Assembly: GCA_022424955.1 (NCBI GenBank)
Contig: JAKMGK010000066.1
Coordinates: 1 to 49,017 of the forward strand
Direction of reading: 5' to 3'
DNA length: 49,017 nt
Origin: Flavobacteriaceae bacterium
Lineage (GTDB): Bacteria; Bacteroidota; Bacteroidia; Flavobacteriales; Flavobacteriaceae
Below, in pieces: positions 34,684 to 43,190 of the stretch. Position numbers and translations under genes: made by a program. Each line of letters begins with the position of its first letter. Positions within the stretch are counted from its first letter, which is position 1. Below the pieces are notes generated by a model, which searched no databases, was not told the DNA's origin, and saw only the letters and a list, made by a program, of their open reading frames with translations.

Positions 34684-34980
34684 TCAGAAAGTAGCCATGT
34701 GCTCTTCGATCATTTGATTAAGATGGTCGAGGGTAGCGGTATCCATAGCGATACTTTCTTTTTCATTTTGGCGGTTTTGCTCCACTTGTGTTGCATATTG
34801 CAACGCACACATGGCCAAGACGTCTTGCTTGTCTCGCACCGCATAGTTTTGTTCCAACTGTTTGATCATCGCTTCAATCTTTTTGGCCGAAGCACGTAAG
34901 GCTTCCTCCTGTTCTGGAGCTACAGATAAGGGATAAACCCTATCTGCTATGGTCAATTTTATTTTTAGCAATTCACTCAT
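34684..34980 (-). CDS. zapA: Cell division protein ZapA
   Basis: A 98-residue protein, starting MSELLKIKLTIADRVYPLSV, then EQEEALRASAKKIEAMIKQL and a coiled-coil tail. ZapA binds FtsZ and stabilises the Z-ring at midcell. The ATG at 34980 was chosen over the upstream in-frame one because the extra residues are unlike the family. It lies 8 bases downstream of a coiled-coil gene, with which it should be co-transcribed, and upstream of the 6S RNA. Confidence 0.92.
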   Translation of the reverse strand: MSELLKIKLTIADRVYPLSVAPEQEEALRASAKKIEAMIKQLEQNYAVRDKQDVLAMCALQYATQVEQNRQNEKESIAMDTATLDHLNQMIEEHMATF

Positions 34981-34988
34981 ACTATTCT

Positions 34989-35285
34989 CTATGCTAGCTG
35001 CTGCAACTGGTCGATACAAGTATCAACTTGTTGTATTAGCGCATTGATTTTATGTTTGGTTGTCGCATTACTTTCGTTACTGCCAAGTAAGGAATTTGCC
35101 ATGGTCAACGAATCGTTTTCTTTTTTCAACGCCTGCTTCTCTTCTTCTATTGTCTTAAGCTTAGATTGATTATCTTCTAGCTGTTGACGAAGGGTTTCGA
35201 GTGCATAGTGGTTGTCTTTTAATTTATTTAACGATAACACTATATTTTGCTCGAGTTGGGCAATTCGTTGATTAGATTCGGTCAT
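34989..35285 (-). CDS. Coiled-coil protein upstream of zapA, candidate ZapA partner
   Basis: A 98-residue protein that is nearly all coiled coil: RIAQLEQNIVLSLNKLKDNH, LETLRQQLEDNQSKLKTIEE, then KQALKKENDSLTMANSLLG. No signal peptide or membrane segment. Its stop precedes the zapA start by 8 bases. A small coiled-coil gene directly before zapA is found in many flavobacteria in my memory, and coiled-coil ZapA partners (ZapB, ZauP) exist in Proteobacteria. The function is an inference from position and shape. Confidence 0.7.
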   Translation of the reverse strand: MTESNQRIAQLEQNIVLSLNKLKDNHYALETLRQQLEDNQSKLKTIEEEKQALKKENDSLTMANSLLGSNESNATTKHKINALIQQVDTCIDQLQQLA

Positions 35286-35308
35286 AACGCCTTCTTTACT
35301 CCTATAAT

Positions 35309-35316
35309 CAAAGGTA
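35309..35316 (-). promoter_or_regulatory. -7 element upstream of the coiled-coil-zapA operon
   Basis: On the minus strand TACCTTTG, a full match to TAnnTTTG, 23 bases before the coiled-coil ATG at 35285. No upstream TTTG at the right distance is seen. Confidence 0.45.
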
Positions 35317-35375
35317 GGGAATTTTATCTTTGCCTAAGTTTTCCCAAAGCGGCATTTTAAAATTTAACAGAATTT

Positions 35376-35741
35376 TTAGGCTTGAGATAGGCTCGAATTG
35401 AGCAATTCAAGGGCCTTTTCCCCTAAGGCTAAGGGCACTAAGAAATAATCGTGATGATAAGCCGCTATGACATTACAGGGAATATTCGCTGCTGCTAAAA
35501 CCCCCGATACTTTTGCCGTGATCCCCACTGCATCTAAAGCAGTAGTTGCTTCAAGCTGAATACAACGACAAGGAAAAGTAAAAGACAGTCCCTTTGCTTT
35601 TACTTGAGGAATTACATAAGAGAAGCCTTCCTTTTCATAAAACTGTGCTAGAGGTATCACTCCTTTGGGACAGTCTTGGGTATAAACATAAATAGCTGGG
35701 TCTAAAACGAATTGATCTTCCATAACAAAACGAATGTACAT
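35376..35741 (-). CDS. ACT domain protein
   Basis: A 121-residue protein of the CASTOR-type/ACT_7 group: FYEKEGFSYVIPQVKAKGLS, then ATTALDAVGITAKVSGVLAA and CNVIAAYHHDYFLVPL. These match small proteins with two ACT-like subdomains that sense amino acids. The N-terminus looks about eight residues shorter than in relatives I remember; an in-frame stop (TAA) shortly upstream of ATG 35741 prevents extension. ATG at 35723 is an alternative start. No partner is adjacent, so the ligand is unknown. Confidence 0.85.
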   Translation of the reverse strand: MYIRFVMEDQFVLDPAIYVYTQDCPKGVIPLAQFYEKEGFSYVIPQVKAKGLSFTFPCRCIQLEATTALDAVGITAKVSGVLAAANIPCNVIAAYHHDYFLVPLALGEKALELLNSSLSQA

Positions 35742-35776
35742 TTTTTTATATCTTTAAAGTACCTAAATCTTTAAAC

Positions 35777-36165
35777 ATGTTGCGTCTCTCCTTCCTACTT
35801 TGCCTCTTGGCCTGCGGGCTATGTTATAGCAAGCAAATCTCGCCTATGGGGATTCTTTTCAAGAACAACTTCCTTTACGCAAATAAGTACGCGGGTATCC
35901 AGAGGCGCAAAAAGCGTTGAATCACTACCGCCTAAAGATCATTGGAGGATCTGTGGTGGGCACTTCTGGAGTAATTTTATTAAATTATTCTTTGGGGGGT
36001 ATTTCACCTAGAAAGCCTCATAAATGGGAGGTAACAGGAATTGGAGCTGGGCTTGTCGCTGTAGGATTATTGATCACAAAAGGGGCGAAAAAAAAGCGTC
36101 AAGAAGCCTATGACATTATCCAAGACAAAAAAAAATCGCTCTTAACCATCATCCTGGCGGTTTAA
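35777..36165 (+). pseudogene. Small envelope protein gene, likely broken by one frameshift
   Basis: The first frame (35777-35920) gives a signal peptide MLRLSFLLCLLACGLCYSKQ and a short mature stretch, then stops at TGA 35918. A second frame starts with no good codon (TTG 35917) but is open back to about 35887 and continues GYPEAQKALNHYRLKIIGGS, GIGAGLVAVGLLITKGAKKK. Together they follow a flavobacterial family I remember: signal peptide, then 'PEA...HY' and a glycine-rich double membrane or hydrophobic hairpin. One missing base near 35891-35896 would join them into 129 residues. Function is unknown. As an alternative, two overlapping genes are possible. Confidence 0.6.
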
Positions 36166-36228
36166 AGATTTCTTTTTAAACATTCTTCAATATTCTTTGT
36201 ATTTTGAGCCGGAAAAACCTTACGATAG

Positions 36229-37065
36229 ATGCGATCTTTTTTATACTATATTTTAGTTGGCTTCTTTTTTGTTCAATGTGATAAAAAAGTACTTCCGGAA
36301 GGAGCCATTGAACTTCCCAGAAAAATCAGAGAAACTTCTGGTCTAGCCACCTTAAATAATCAATTCCTCACCTTTAATGATTCTGGTGGGAAAGCCGCTT
36401 TATACGCCATTAATCCAGATGGAACAGGCTTAACAAAATACAAGATTAAAGGTGCCATTAACCGCGACTGGGAGGACATTGCCCAAGACAGCAGTTATTT
36501 CTATATCGCAGATATGGGCAATAACTTTGGGTACAGAAAAGACTTGACCATTTACATTATACAACACAATTTTAGCTTAGTAGACTCGATCAAAATTAGC
36601 TATGCTAGCCAAGAGAAATTCAACAAGCGTAAAAAACACAAATACGACGCAGAAGCCATTATGGTCTATGGAGATTCTTTGCTTTTGTTTTCAAAAAACA
36701 GAAAGTCCCATAAAACACAACTTTATGTATTTCCTAAACAAGCAGGAGAATATGTACTAACGAAGCGAAAGACTTTTGACGTAAATGCCCTAATCACAGG
36801 CGGCGATTATAACCATAAAACCAAAAAACTAGTGTTGACCGGCTACCTTCCAGACTATACTCAGTATATTTTTAAAGCAGAAAACTTCTCTTTAGACAAG
36901 CTAGACGAAGTCAAGCTTGAACGCTACCCACTCGCTTTTGAAAATGCTCAAGTCGAAGCCACAAAGATTTTATATGATGGAAGTGTTTGGATTAGTTCTG
37001 AAGGGGAAGATGTCAATGTACCTTTTATCTACCAAGTGGACTTTGACAAACTTCAAACCCCCTAA
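36229..37065 (+). CDS. Putative exported beta-propeller-like protein
   Basis: A 278-residue protein with a hydrophobic N-terminus ending VQCDKK (Cys at residue 17), either a signal peptide or an atypical lipobox with Gln before Cys. The mature part begins PEGAIELPRKIRETSGLATL and has repeating 'loop-strand' sequences such as FLTFNDSGGKAALYAI, NRDWEDIAQDSSYFYIADMG and DGSVWISSEGEDVNVP. This resembles SdiA-regulated or phytase-like esterase propellers but the match is tentative. It precedes the doxX gene by 31 bases on the same strand. I give no specific function. Confidence 0.65.
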   Translation: MRSFLYYILVGFFFVQCDKKVLPEGAIELPRKIRETSGLATLNNQFLTFNDSGGKAALYAINPDGTGLTKYKIKGAINRDWEDIAQDSSYFYIADMGNNFGYRKDLTIYIIQHNFSLVDSIKISYASQEKFNKRKKHKYDAEAIMVYGDSLLLFSKNRKSHKTQLYVFPKQAGEYVLTKRKTFDVNALITGGDYNHKTKKLVLTGYLPDYTQYIFKAENFSLDKLDEVKLERYPLAFENAQVEATKILYDGSVWISSEGEDVNVPFIYQVDFDKLQTP

Positions 37066-37096
37066 TCCTTTACTTTTTCTTTAAATTAAGTTGTAC

Positions 37097-37528
37097 ATGA
37101 AACCATTCTCCTTTTTTATCTCATCAAAAACATATCACGATTTAAGTTTACTCATCGCAAGGGTTTTTAGCGGCTATCCTATGCTCAGCCTTCACGGTTG
37201 GGGGAAAATCACCGCAGGTACAGACCGCTGGAAAGGTCTGGGCAGTGGTTTAAGTGATTTAATTGGCCTTGATTTTCTTAGTATCCCTTTAGGCTTTATG
37301 GCCAGTTTTGCCGAATCGATTGGCGCATTGCTTATCATTCTAGGTTTAACCACAAGACCCGCTGCTTTCCTGCTGGCTTTCACCATGTTTGTTGCGGTTT
37401 GTAAAAAACTCCCTGGCGGAATTAAAGGGGCAGAACTCCCCGCACTCTTTCTTTGCCTTTCTCTGGTCATTATGTTATCTGGAGCGGGGAAATACAGTCT
37501 AGACCATCTCTTAAAACGAAAAAAATAA
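37097..37528 (+). CDS. DoxX family membrane protein
   Basis: A 143-residue protein with four transmembrane helices, LSLLIARVFSGYPMLSLHGW, then GFMASFAESIGALLIILGL, PAAFLLAFTMFVAVC and ALFLCLSLVIMLSGAGKYSL. The charged residues in the first helix and the LDHLL end are typical of DoxX. These proteins appear in thiosulfate/quinol oxidation and in oxidative or membrane stress; function here is open. The ATG at 37097 is preferred over TTG 37091. Confidence 0.88.
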   Translation: MKPFSFFISSKTYHDLSLLIARVFSGYPMLSLHGWGKITAGTDRWKGLGSGLSDLIGLDFLSIPLGFMASFAESIGALLIILGLTTRPAAFLLAFTMFVAVCKKLPGGIKGAELPALFLCLSLVIMLSGAGKYSLDHLLKRKK

Positions 37529-37531
37529 AAC

Positions 37532-37954
37532 ATGCTTCTACCCACTTTATATTTATTACTTAGTCTCTTTCAACCTTCGGATAAAACAGATGAAGCTGTA
37601 ATGGTAGGGAAATGGAAACTCAGCCGAAAAGTTCCGCTAGATGGACCCAATCGTTGTTTTGTTGACAACCTTACTTTCTATGAAAATAATGAGTTCGAAC
37701 TCGTCTTTAAAACCATTATCTCTAGTGTTGAAAAAGTCTATACCTATACAGGGGAAGTCAATAGTCAAGGAGATGCAAGTATTGCACTGGGTAAGGGTGT
37801 AGCTTACTTAAAAGACTTTAAACAAGTAGAAAACAAAGTTGATTTTCGTTTTGAATATGGTGAAAATTTAGGAATGTTTTGTACCAGAGAGAATCACCCC
37901 TACCCTCACAAACATCTTCCGCATGACATCAAGGGAGAAAAAGTAAAGTCCTAA
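37532..37954 (+). CDS. Small exported hypothetical protein, lipocalin-like
   Basis: A 140-residue protein. The N-terminus MLLPTLYLLLSLFQPSDK is a short signal-like segment; then VMVGKWKLSRKVPL, followed by strands such as LTFYENNEFELVF. A 'GKWKL' start and beta-rich body resemble the lipocalin-like domains common in Bacteroidota. A Cys at 42 and another near residue 117 could pair. It sits 3 bases after doxX and 7 before the ABC-F gene. I do not assign a function. Confidence 0.65.
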   Translation: MLLPTLYLLLSLFQPSDKTDEAVMVGKWKLSRKVPLDGPNRCFVDNLTFYENNEFELVFKTIISSVEKVYTYTGEVNSQGDASIALGKGVAYLKDFKQVENKVDFRFEYGENLGMFCTRENHPYPHKHLPHDIKGEKVKS

Positions 37955-37961
37955 AAAACAC

Positions 37962-39824
37962 ATGAATCTACTCTCAGTTGAAGGGGTTGGTAAAACCTTT
38001 CAGGATAAAGCAATATTTGAAAATATTTCTTTCGGAATTAATCAAGGGCAAAAGATCGCCTTAATTGCAAAAAACGGTTCTGGAAAAACCACCCTGCTCA
38101 AAGTAATTGCTGGTGTGCTTTCTCCAGATCAGGGCGAGGTGAATCAACGCAAAGACTTGCGGGTTTCTTTTTTGGCGCAAGAACCCATCTTAAACTCACA
38201 ACTCACGGTAGAAGAATGTATTCTTCAATCTGGGAACGAAATCCTTCAAGTAATCCAACGCTATGAAACAGCCCTTTTGCATCCGGAAGAAGAAGAGGAA
38301 TACCAAGCTGCCTTTGAAGCCATGGATCAACATCAAGCCTGGGATTTTGAAACTCAATACAAGCAAATTCTATTTAAACTAAAACTTGACCAGCTTGAGG
38401 CGAAAGTAGGTAGCCTATCTGGGGGGCAACGCAAACGCATTGCCCTGTGTATCGCCTTACTTGAAAAACCCGATTTATTGATCCTTGATGAGCCCACTAA
38501 CCACCTTGATCTAGAAATGATCGAATGGCTAGAAGCCTATTTTGCCAAGGAGAAATTCACCCTCTTAATGGTGACCCACGACCGCTATTTCTTAGAACGG
38601 GTATGCAATGAAATTATAGAATTAGACAACGGAGAGCTCTATACGTATAAAGGCAACTATTCTTATTACCTCGACAAAAGAGACGCAAGAATTGTGCAAG
38701 AAACCACCGAAGCGCATAAAAACAAACAGCATTTTAAAAAAGAGCTTGAGTGGATGCGACGTCAACCCAAGGCACGAACAACCAAATCTAAATCCCGTAT
38801 AGAAGACTTCAAAGTAATTAAAGCAAAAGCACACCAGCGACGTCAAGAACACGAGGTCCAATTAGAAATCAACATGGAACGCCTGGGGACCAAAATGATT
38901 GAAATGCATGCCGTGGCAAAAGTTTATGGAGACAAAGTCATCTTAGACAAATTTGACTACAACTTTCAACGCAATGATCGCATTGGGATTATTGGTAAAA
39001 ACGGAACAGGAAAATCGACTTTTCTCAACCTACTCACCGGAACAGATAAAGTAGATGGCGGAAAGATTGTATGGGGGGAAACGGTCAAATTTGGGTATTA
39101 TACCCAAGGGGGAATTGAGGTAAAAGAAGGTCAAAAGGTCATTGAAGTAATTCGAGAATTTGGTGAATTCATCCCCCTTAAAAAGGGTCGGAAAATCTCT
39201 GCAAAACAACTCTTAGAACGTTTTCTTTTTGACCGTAAAAAGCAATATGACTTTGTCGAAAAACTAAGCGGTGGAGAAAGAAAACGCCTCTATTTGTGTA
39301 CCGTTTTAATTCAAAATCCAAACTTCCTTATTCTTGATGAGCCTACAAACGACCTCGATATTGTCACGCTAAATGTATTAGAAAGTTTCCTGCTGGATTT
39401 TCCAGGCTGCTTGATGGTTGTATCCCACGATCGCTATTTTATGGATAAAATCGTCGATCACTTATTTGTTTTCCGCGGAGCGGGGCAAATCGATGATTTC
39501 CCTGGGAATTACTCTGATTTTAGAAGTTATGAAAATAGTCAGTCCAAAGAAGACAAAGCAAAAGAGACGAAAGGCAAAGGCGATTGGAAAAACCCCAAAG
39601 CACAGTCAAGTAGTTTATCCTATAACGAGCAAAAAGAATTTAAACGCCTTGAAAGAGACATCGCTCGTTTAGAAGAAGAAAAAGCGACAATAGAAAGTCG
39701 ATTTATCGCAGAAGACATTACCCCAGAAGAAATCACTACACTCTCCATTGAACTGAATACACTGACAACGACCATAGAAGAAAAAACAGAGCGCTGGTTT
39801 GAACTTTCTCTTTTAGCAGATTAA
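37962..39824 (+). CDS. ABC-F family ATPase
   Basis: A 620-residue protein with two ATP-binding cassettes and no membrane domain. First: Walker A LIAKNGSGKTTLLKVIAG, signature LSGGQRKRIALCIALLEKPD, LILDEPTNHLD. Second: IIGKNGTGKSTFLNLLTG, LSGGERKRLYLCTVLIQNPN, LILDEPTNDLD. A linker with RRQPKARTTKSKSRIED and a charged coiled-coil C-terminus (about 550-620) fit Uup/YbiT-like translation factors that bind the ribosome. Resistance-type ABC-F cannot be excluded but the housekeeping form is more likely. Its end overlaps the convergent gntP by four bases. Confidence 0.93.
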   Translation: MNLLSVEGVGKTFQDKAIFENISFGINQGQKIALIAKNGSGKTTLLKVIAGVLSPDQGEVNQRKDLRVSFLAQEPILNSQLTVEECILQSGNEILQVIQRYETALLHPEEEEEYQAAFEAMDQHQAWDFETQYKQILFKLKLDQLEAKVGSLSGGQRKRIALCIALLEKPDLLILDEPTNHLDLEMIEWLEAYFAKEKFTLLMVTHDRYFLERVCNEIIELDNGELYTYKGNYSYYLDKRDARIVQETTEAHKNKQHFKKELEWMRRQPKARTTKSKSRIEDFKVIKAKAHQRRQEHEVQLEINMERLGTKMIEMHAVAKVYGDKVILDKFDYNFQRNDRIGIIGKNGTGKSTFLNLLTGTDKVDGGKIVWGETVKFGYYTQGGIEVKEGQKVIEVIREFGEFIPLKKGRKISAKQLLERFLFDRKKQYDFVEKLSGGERKRLYLCTVLIQNPNFLILDEPTNDLDIVTLNVLESFLLDFPGCLMVVSHDRYFMDKIVDHLFVFRGAGQIDDFPGNYSDFRSYENSQSKEDKAKETKGKGDWKNPKAQSSSLSYNEQKEFKRLERDIARLEEEKATIESRFIAEDITPEEITTLSIELNTLTTTIEEKTERWFELSLLAD

Positions 39825-41161
39825 ACCAGTAACCATAAAAGGCTAATACTGGCAAAACCCACTAGGGCAATTAATAGGGTCATGATGGACCAGGAACGAA
39901 AAGTTTCTTTTTCCGTTAGGCCTAAATACTTACTCACTAGCCAAAATCCGCTATCGTTGACATGAGACAGTATGGAGGCTCCTGCAGCGATGGCAAGAAC
40001 AATTAGAGCCTTTTGCGGAGCGGTTAAAGCTTCATTTAATAAAGGGGCCGTCAATCCAGCGGCAGTGATCATAGCTACCGTGGCAGAACCCTGTAACAAG
40101 CGAATACTTACCGCAGCTAAAAAAGCGAATAATAACAAAGGGACCCCTTGTGCTGCAAAAACCTCTGCCAGCATCTTCCCCGCATTGGTAGTGATTAACA
40201 TCTGCTTAAAAGTTCCCCCAGCACCAGTCAATAGAATAATAAGACCAGCCGGGGCCATGGAACGGTTCGCCAGTTGATTAAGGGCAGCAGAAGATACCCC
40301 TCGTTTTTTACCTAAAACATACCAAGCCACCAAATTCGCAATTAATAAAGCCCCAAAGGGATGTCCAATGAGGCCTAGGATTTCCCCGATAAACAAAGGT
40401 AAAGTTGGGGTTATAGCAAAAGAAGTAAATAATGTATTCAAAACAATAAGTCCTAAAGGCAGACCAATAACAAATAAAACAACGCCTAAACCAGGTTGAG
40501 TTGCCATGTTTTGCCCTTCTGTTGAAGATAAAATAGGCGCTTTAACCATGACTTTTTTACTAATCATTCGAGCGAAAAGCGGCCCACTTATCGCCGCCGT
40601 GGGTAATCCCACAACGAAACCAAAAACAATCACCCACCCCAGATTAGCCGATAAAATTTCTGCCACAGCAACTGGTCCAGGGGTAGGGGGAATAAAAGCA
40701 TGGGTTATGGCTAAACCCGCTAATAAGGGCAAGCCATATAATAAAATTGATTTCCCTGTCTTGCGCTGTAAAGAATACACGATGGGAACTAATAGAATAA
40801 AAGCCACATCAAAAAATACTGGAATGGCCAATAAAAAACCTGCTGTAACCAGTGCCCAGGCGGTACGTTTTTCACCGAATGATTTTAAAAGTTGCTGCGC
40901 AAGGGCTTCTGCCCCACCAGAGTGTTCTAATAAACCGCCTAATAGGATACCCAGCCCCACCAATATAGCGACAAAACCCAAAGTGTTGCCCATGCCTTCT
41001 TGAAGGGTGCTAAGAATTTTCGTAATAGAGATTCCCGCAAATACGCCTACACTTATACTGGCCAGCAGCAAAGCCAAAAAGGCGGGAAGTTTAAAGCGTA
41101 AGATCAATAACAGCAGTAAAGCAATTCCGCCCAATACCGCCCAAAGCAATGCATAGTCCAT
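39821..41161 (-). CDS. gntP: Gluconate/H+ symporter (GntP family)
   Basis: A 446-residue permease with about 12 hydrophobic segments. It contains HAFIPPTPGPVAVAEILSAN, a GntP hallmark, and LQGSATVAMITAAGLTAPLL and NDSGFWLVSKYLGLT near the end. It would take up gluconate or a related sugar acid. It is divergent from the GntK-Gnd fusion, which strongly supports gluconate as the substrate. The 121-base region between them is AT-rich and probably holds both promoters; no clear operator was seen. Confidence 0.92.
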   Translation of the reverse strand: MDYALLWAVLGGIALLLLLILRFKLPAFLALLLASISVGVFAGISITKILSTLQEGMGNTLGFVAILVGLGILLGGLLEHSGGAEALAQQLLKSFGEKRTAWALVTAGFLLAIPVFFDVAFILLVPIVYSLQRKTGKSILLYGLPLLAGLAITHAFIPPTPGPVAVAEILSANLGWVIVFGFVVGLPTAAISGPLFARMISKKVMVKAPILSSTEGQNMATQPGLGVVLFVIGLPLGLIVLNTLFTSFAITPTLPLFIGEILGLIGHPFGALLIANLVAWYVLGKKRGVSSAALNQLANRSMAPAGLIILLTGAGGTFKQMLITTNAGKMLAEVFAAQGVPLLLFAFLAAVSIRLLQGSATVAMITAAGLTAPLLNEALTAPQKALIVLAIAAGASILSHVNDSGFWLVSKYLGLTEKETFRSWSIMTLLIALVGFASISLLWLLV

Positions 41162-41282
41162 TCTAATTCAATTTGTTTGTTCAAGATAATAGATTTCACA
41201 CAAATTAAATCAGATTATTACATCTCATTAAGTGACTATAACATCAAACAGTAACTCAAGATATAATTACTATTTTTATATT

Positions 41283-43154
41283 ATGATATATATCCTTTAT
41301 GGTGTAAGTGGGGTTGGAAAAACCACCTTAGGAAAAGCTTGGGCAAAAGAATTGTCCCTTCCTTTTTTTGATGCCGATGATTTTCATCCCGCTTCAAATA
41401 AGGATAAAATGCGAGCTGGTCAAGCATTAACAGACGAAGATCGATGGCCGTGGTTAGCAGAACTCAAAGCAGCTTTTCCCCAATGGGAAAAAGAAGGAGG
41501 AGCTGTTTTAGCCTGTTCTGCCCTAAAAGAAAAATACCGTTCCTTTTTATTGAGGGAACAGCCTATTCCCCTTCATTTTATTTTATTAGATGCTTCTAAA
41601 GACATTATTAGTGAGCGCATGAAAGAGCGAGATCATTTTATGCCCATCACTTTATTAGATTCTCAATTGGATGCCCTTGAAAAAGCAAACTATGGAAGCA
41701 CCCTCAATGTAGAAAAGAGTATAGAAAAAAACATAAGTCAATTGAAAGAAAAGATAGAAAACAAAGCTGATCTAGGTCTTTTTGGCCTAGGCGTAATGGG
41801 AAAAAACCTTGCCATCAATATTGCTAATAACAAATTTAGTCTTGCCACCTATAACCGTTATGTTACTGGTAGTGAAGAGCATATTGCAGAACAACTGGCT
41901 GCAGCTCACCCTAACTTGCCCTTTATCCCTACCCCTTCTATCGAAGTATTTGTGGAATCCATTGCCTTACCCAGAAAAATTATTTTGATGATTCCCGCAG
42001 GAAAAACAGTAGATCTTGTTCTAGATCAATTAACGCCTTTTTTAGATCCAGGGGACATTATTATGGATGGAGGAAATTCTCATTTTGAAGATAGCATAAG
42101 AAGGACAAAAGCTTTAAATGAAAAGCATTTACATTTCTATGGGATAGGAATTTCTGGCGGAGCCAAAGGGGCACGAAAAGGGCCCGCATTAATGCCCAGT
42201 GGAGCAAAAGACATATTCCCTCAAATTACGCCTATTTTAGATCGTATCGCGGCAAAAGACACCCACGGAAATCCGTGCAGTGGCTGGATTGGAAAAGCCG
42301 GATCTGGGCATTTTGTCAAGATGATTCACAACGGTATTGAATATGGAGAAATGCAATTAATTGCAGAGCTTTATCACGCCTTGCGTTTTCATGCAAATAA
42401 AACTGTTGATGAAATTGCTCATCTCTTTGAAACCTGGCAAAAAACCGATACTGCGAGTTATTTGTTAGACATATCTGCTAAGATTTTAAGAACAAAGGAA
42501 AACGGCACCCCCCTAATCGATTTAATTCTTGATAAAGCAGGAAATAAAGGCACCGGGAACTGGAGCGCAAAGGCTGCTTTTGAACTGGGCGTTCCCTTTA
42601 ATGTGGGAAGTGCTGCACTACAAGCAAGATTCATATCGGCTTTTAAAGCAGAAAGGCTAAGCGCTAGTACAAGCTTTCCCCTTTCAAAAGGCAGTGCTAA
42701 TTTTGACTTGAGCCAACTTCAACAAAGCTATCAAATGGCACGTATTATCAATCATGCGCAAGGATTAAAAGTATTACAGCAAGCTAGCGAAACTTATCAC
42801 TGGGAATTAAATTTAGTCGAAACAACACGCATCTGGACCAACGGTTGTATTATTCGTTCCCAATTAATGGAAGAATGTACAAAACACTTAGCCCTTTCAA
42901 ACGAGCATATTTTAAACAATCTCCTCGATAATAAAGACTATAATAAGAGGATAAAGGCTTTAACTCATTTTGTTCATAAGGCTTTAGGTGCTGCCTGCCC
43001 AGTTCCAGCTCATAGTGCTGCGTTGAACTATTTTTTAGGAAGTCATAGCGAGCAAACTTCAGCCAATATGATACAAGCGCAACGCGACTTTTTTGGGCAA
43101 CACAGCTTTGAAAGAATAGATCGAAAAGGATCGTTTGCTTACCCTTGGGAATAA
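41283..43154 (+). CDS. Fused gluconokinase/6-phosphogluconate dehydrogenase
   Basis: A 623-residue two-domain enzyme. Residues 1-155 are a GntK-type kinase: Walker A GVSGVGKTTLG (7-17), DADDFHPASNKDKMRAG (30-46), ACSALKEKYR. Residues 163-623 are 6-phosphogluconate dehydrogenase: dinucleotide site GLFGLGVMGKNLA, GISGGAKGARKGPALMPSG, and the catalytic GHFVKMIHNGIEYGEMQLI. The family's usual SGGEEGARYGPS reads SGGAKGARKGPA. Gluconate would go straight to ribulose 5-phosphate with CO2 and a reduced nicotinamide. ATG 41283 is preferred; an upstream GTG 41232 would add a low-complexity tail. It is divergent from gntP. Confidence 0.92.
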   Translation: MIYILYGVSGVGKTTLGKAWAKELSLPFFDADDFHPASNKDKMRAGQALTDEDRWPWLAELKAAFPQWEKEGGAVLACSALKEKYRSFLLREQPIPLHFILLDASKDIISERMKERDHFMPITLLDSQLDALEKANYGSTLNVEKSIEKNISQLKEKIENKADLGLFGLGVMGKNLAINIANNKFSLATYNRYVTGSEEHIAEQLAAAHPNLPFIPTPSIEVFVESIALPRKIILMIPAGKTVDLVLDQLTPFLDPGDIIMDGGNSHFEDSIRRTKALNEKHLHFYGIGISGGAKGARKGPALMPSGAKDIFPQITPILDRIAAKDTHGNPCSGWIGKAGSGHFVKMIHNGIEYGEMQLIAELYHALRFHANKTVDEIAHLFETWQKTDTASYLLDISAKILRTKENGTPLIDLILDKAGNKGTGNWSAKAAFELGVPFNVGSAALQARFISAFKAERLSASTSFPLSKGSANFDLSQLQQSYQMARIINHAQGLKVLQQASETYHWELNLVETTRIWTNGCIIRSQLMEECTKHLALSNEHILNNLLDNKDYNKRIKALTHFVHKALGAACPVPAHSAALNYFLGSHSEQTSANMIQAQRDFFGQHSFERIDRKGSFAYPWE

Positions 43155-43190
43155 TTGTCTAAAATAAGAGAAACCCTTAACTTCGTTTTT

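Noticed and set aside
35750-35775. Direct repeat ATCTTTAAA twice at 17-base spacing
   Set aside because: Lies in an AT-rich gap between divergent genes; short repeats here are expected by chance and no known operator fits.
37192-37545. A 117-codon open frame on the minus strand across doxX
   Set aside because: It lies opposite a well-recognised gene and shows arginine/proline-rich shadow composition.
40506-41003. A 165-codon open frame on the plus strand inside gntP
   Set aside because: It is antisense to a well-conserved membrane gene, has no family resemblance and reflects the codon bias of the real gene.
41162-41282. AATTTG...CAAATT inverted repeat as a gluconate-regulator operator
   Set aside because: The arms are only six bases and 25 apart in AT-rich DNA; no GntR or LacI regulator gene is near.
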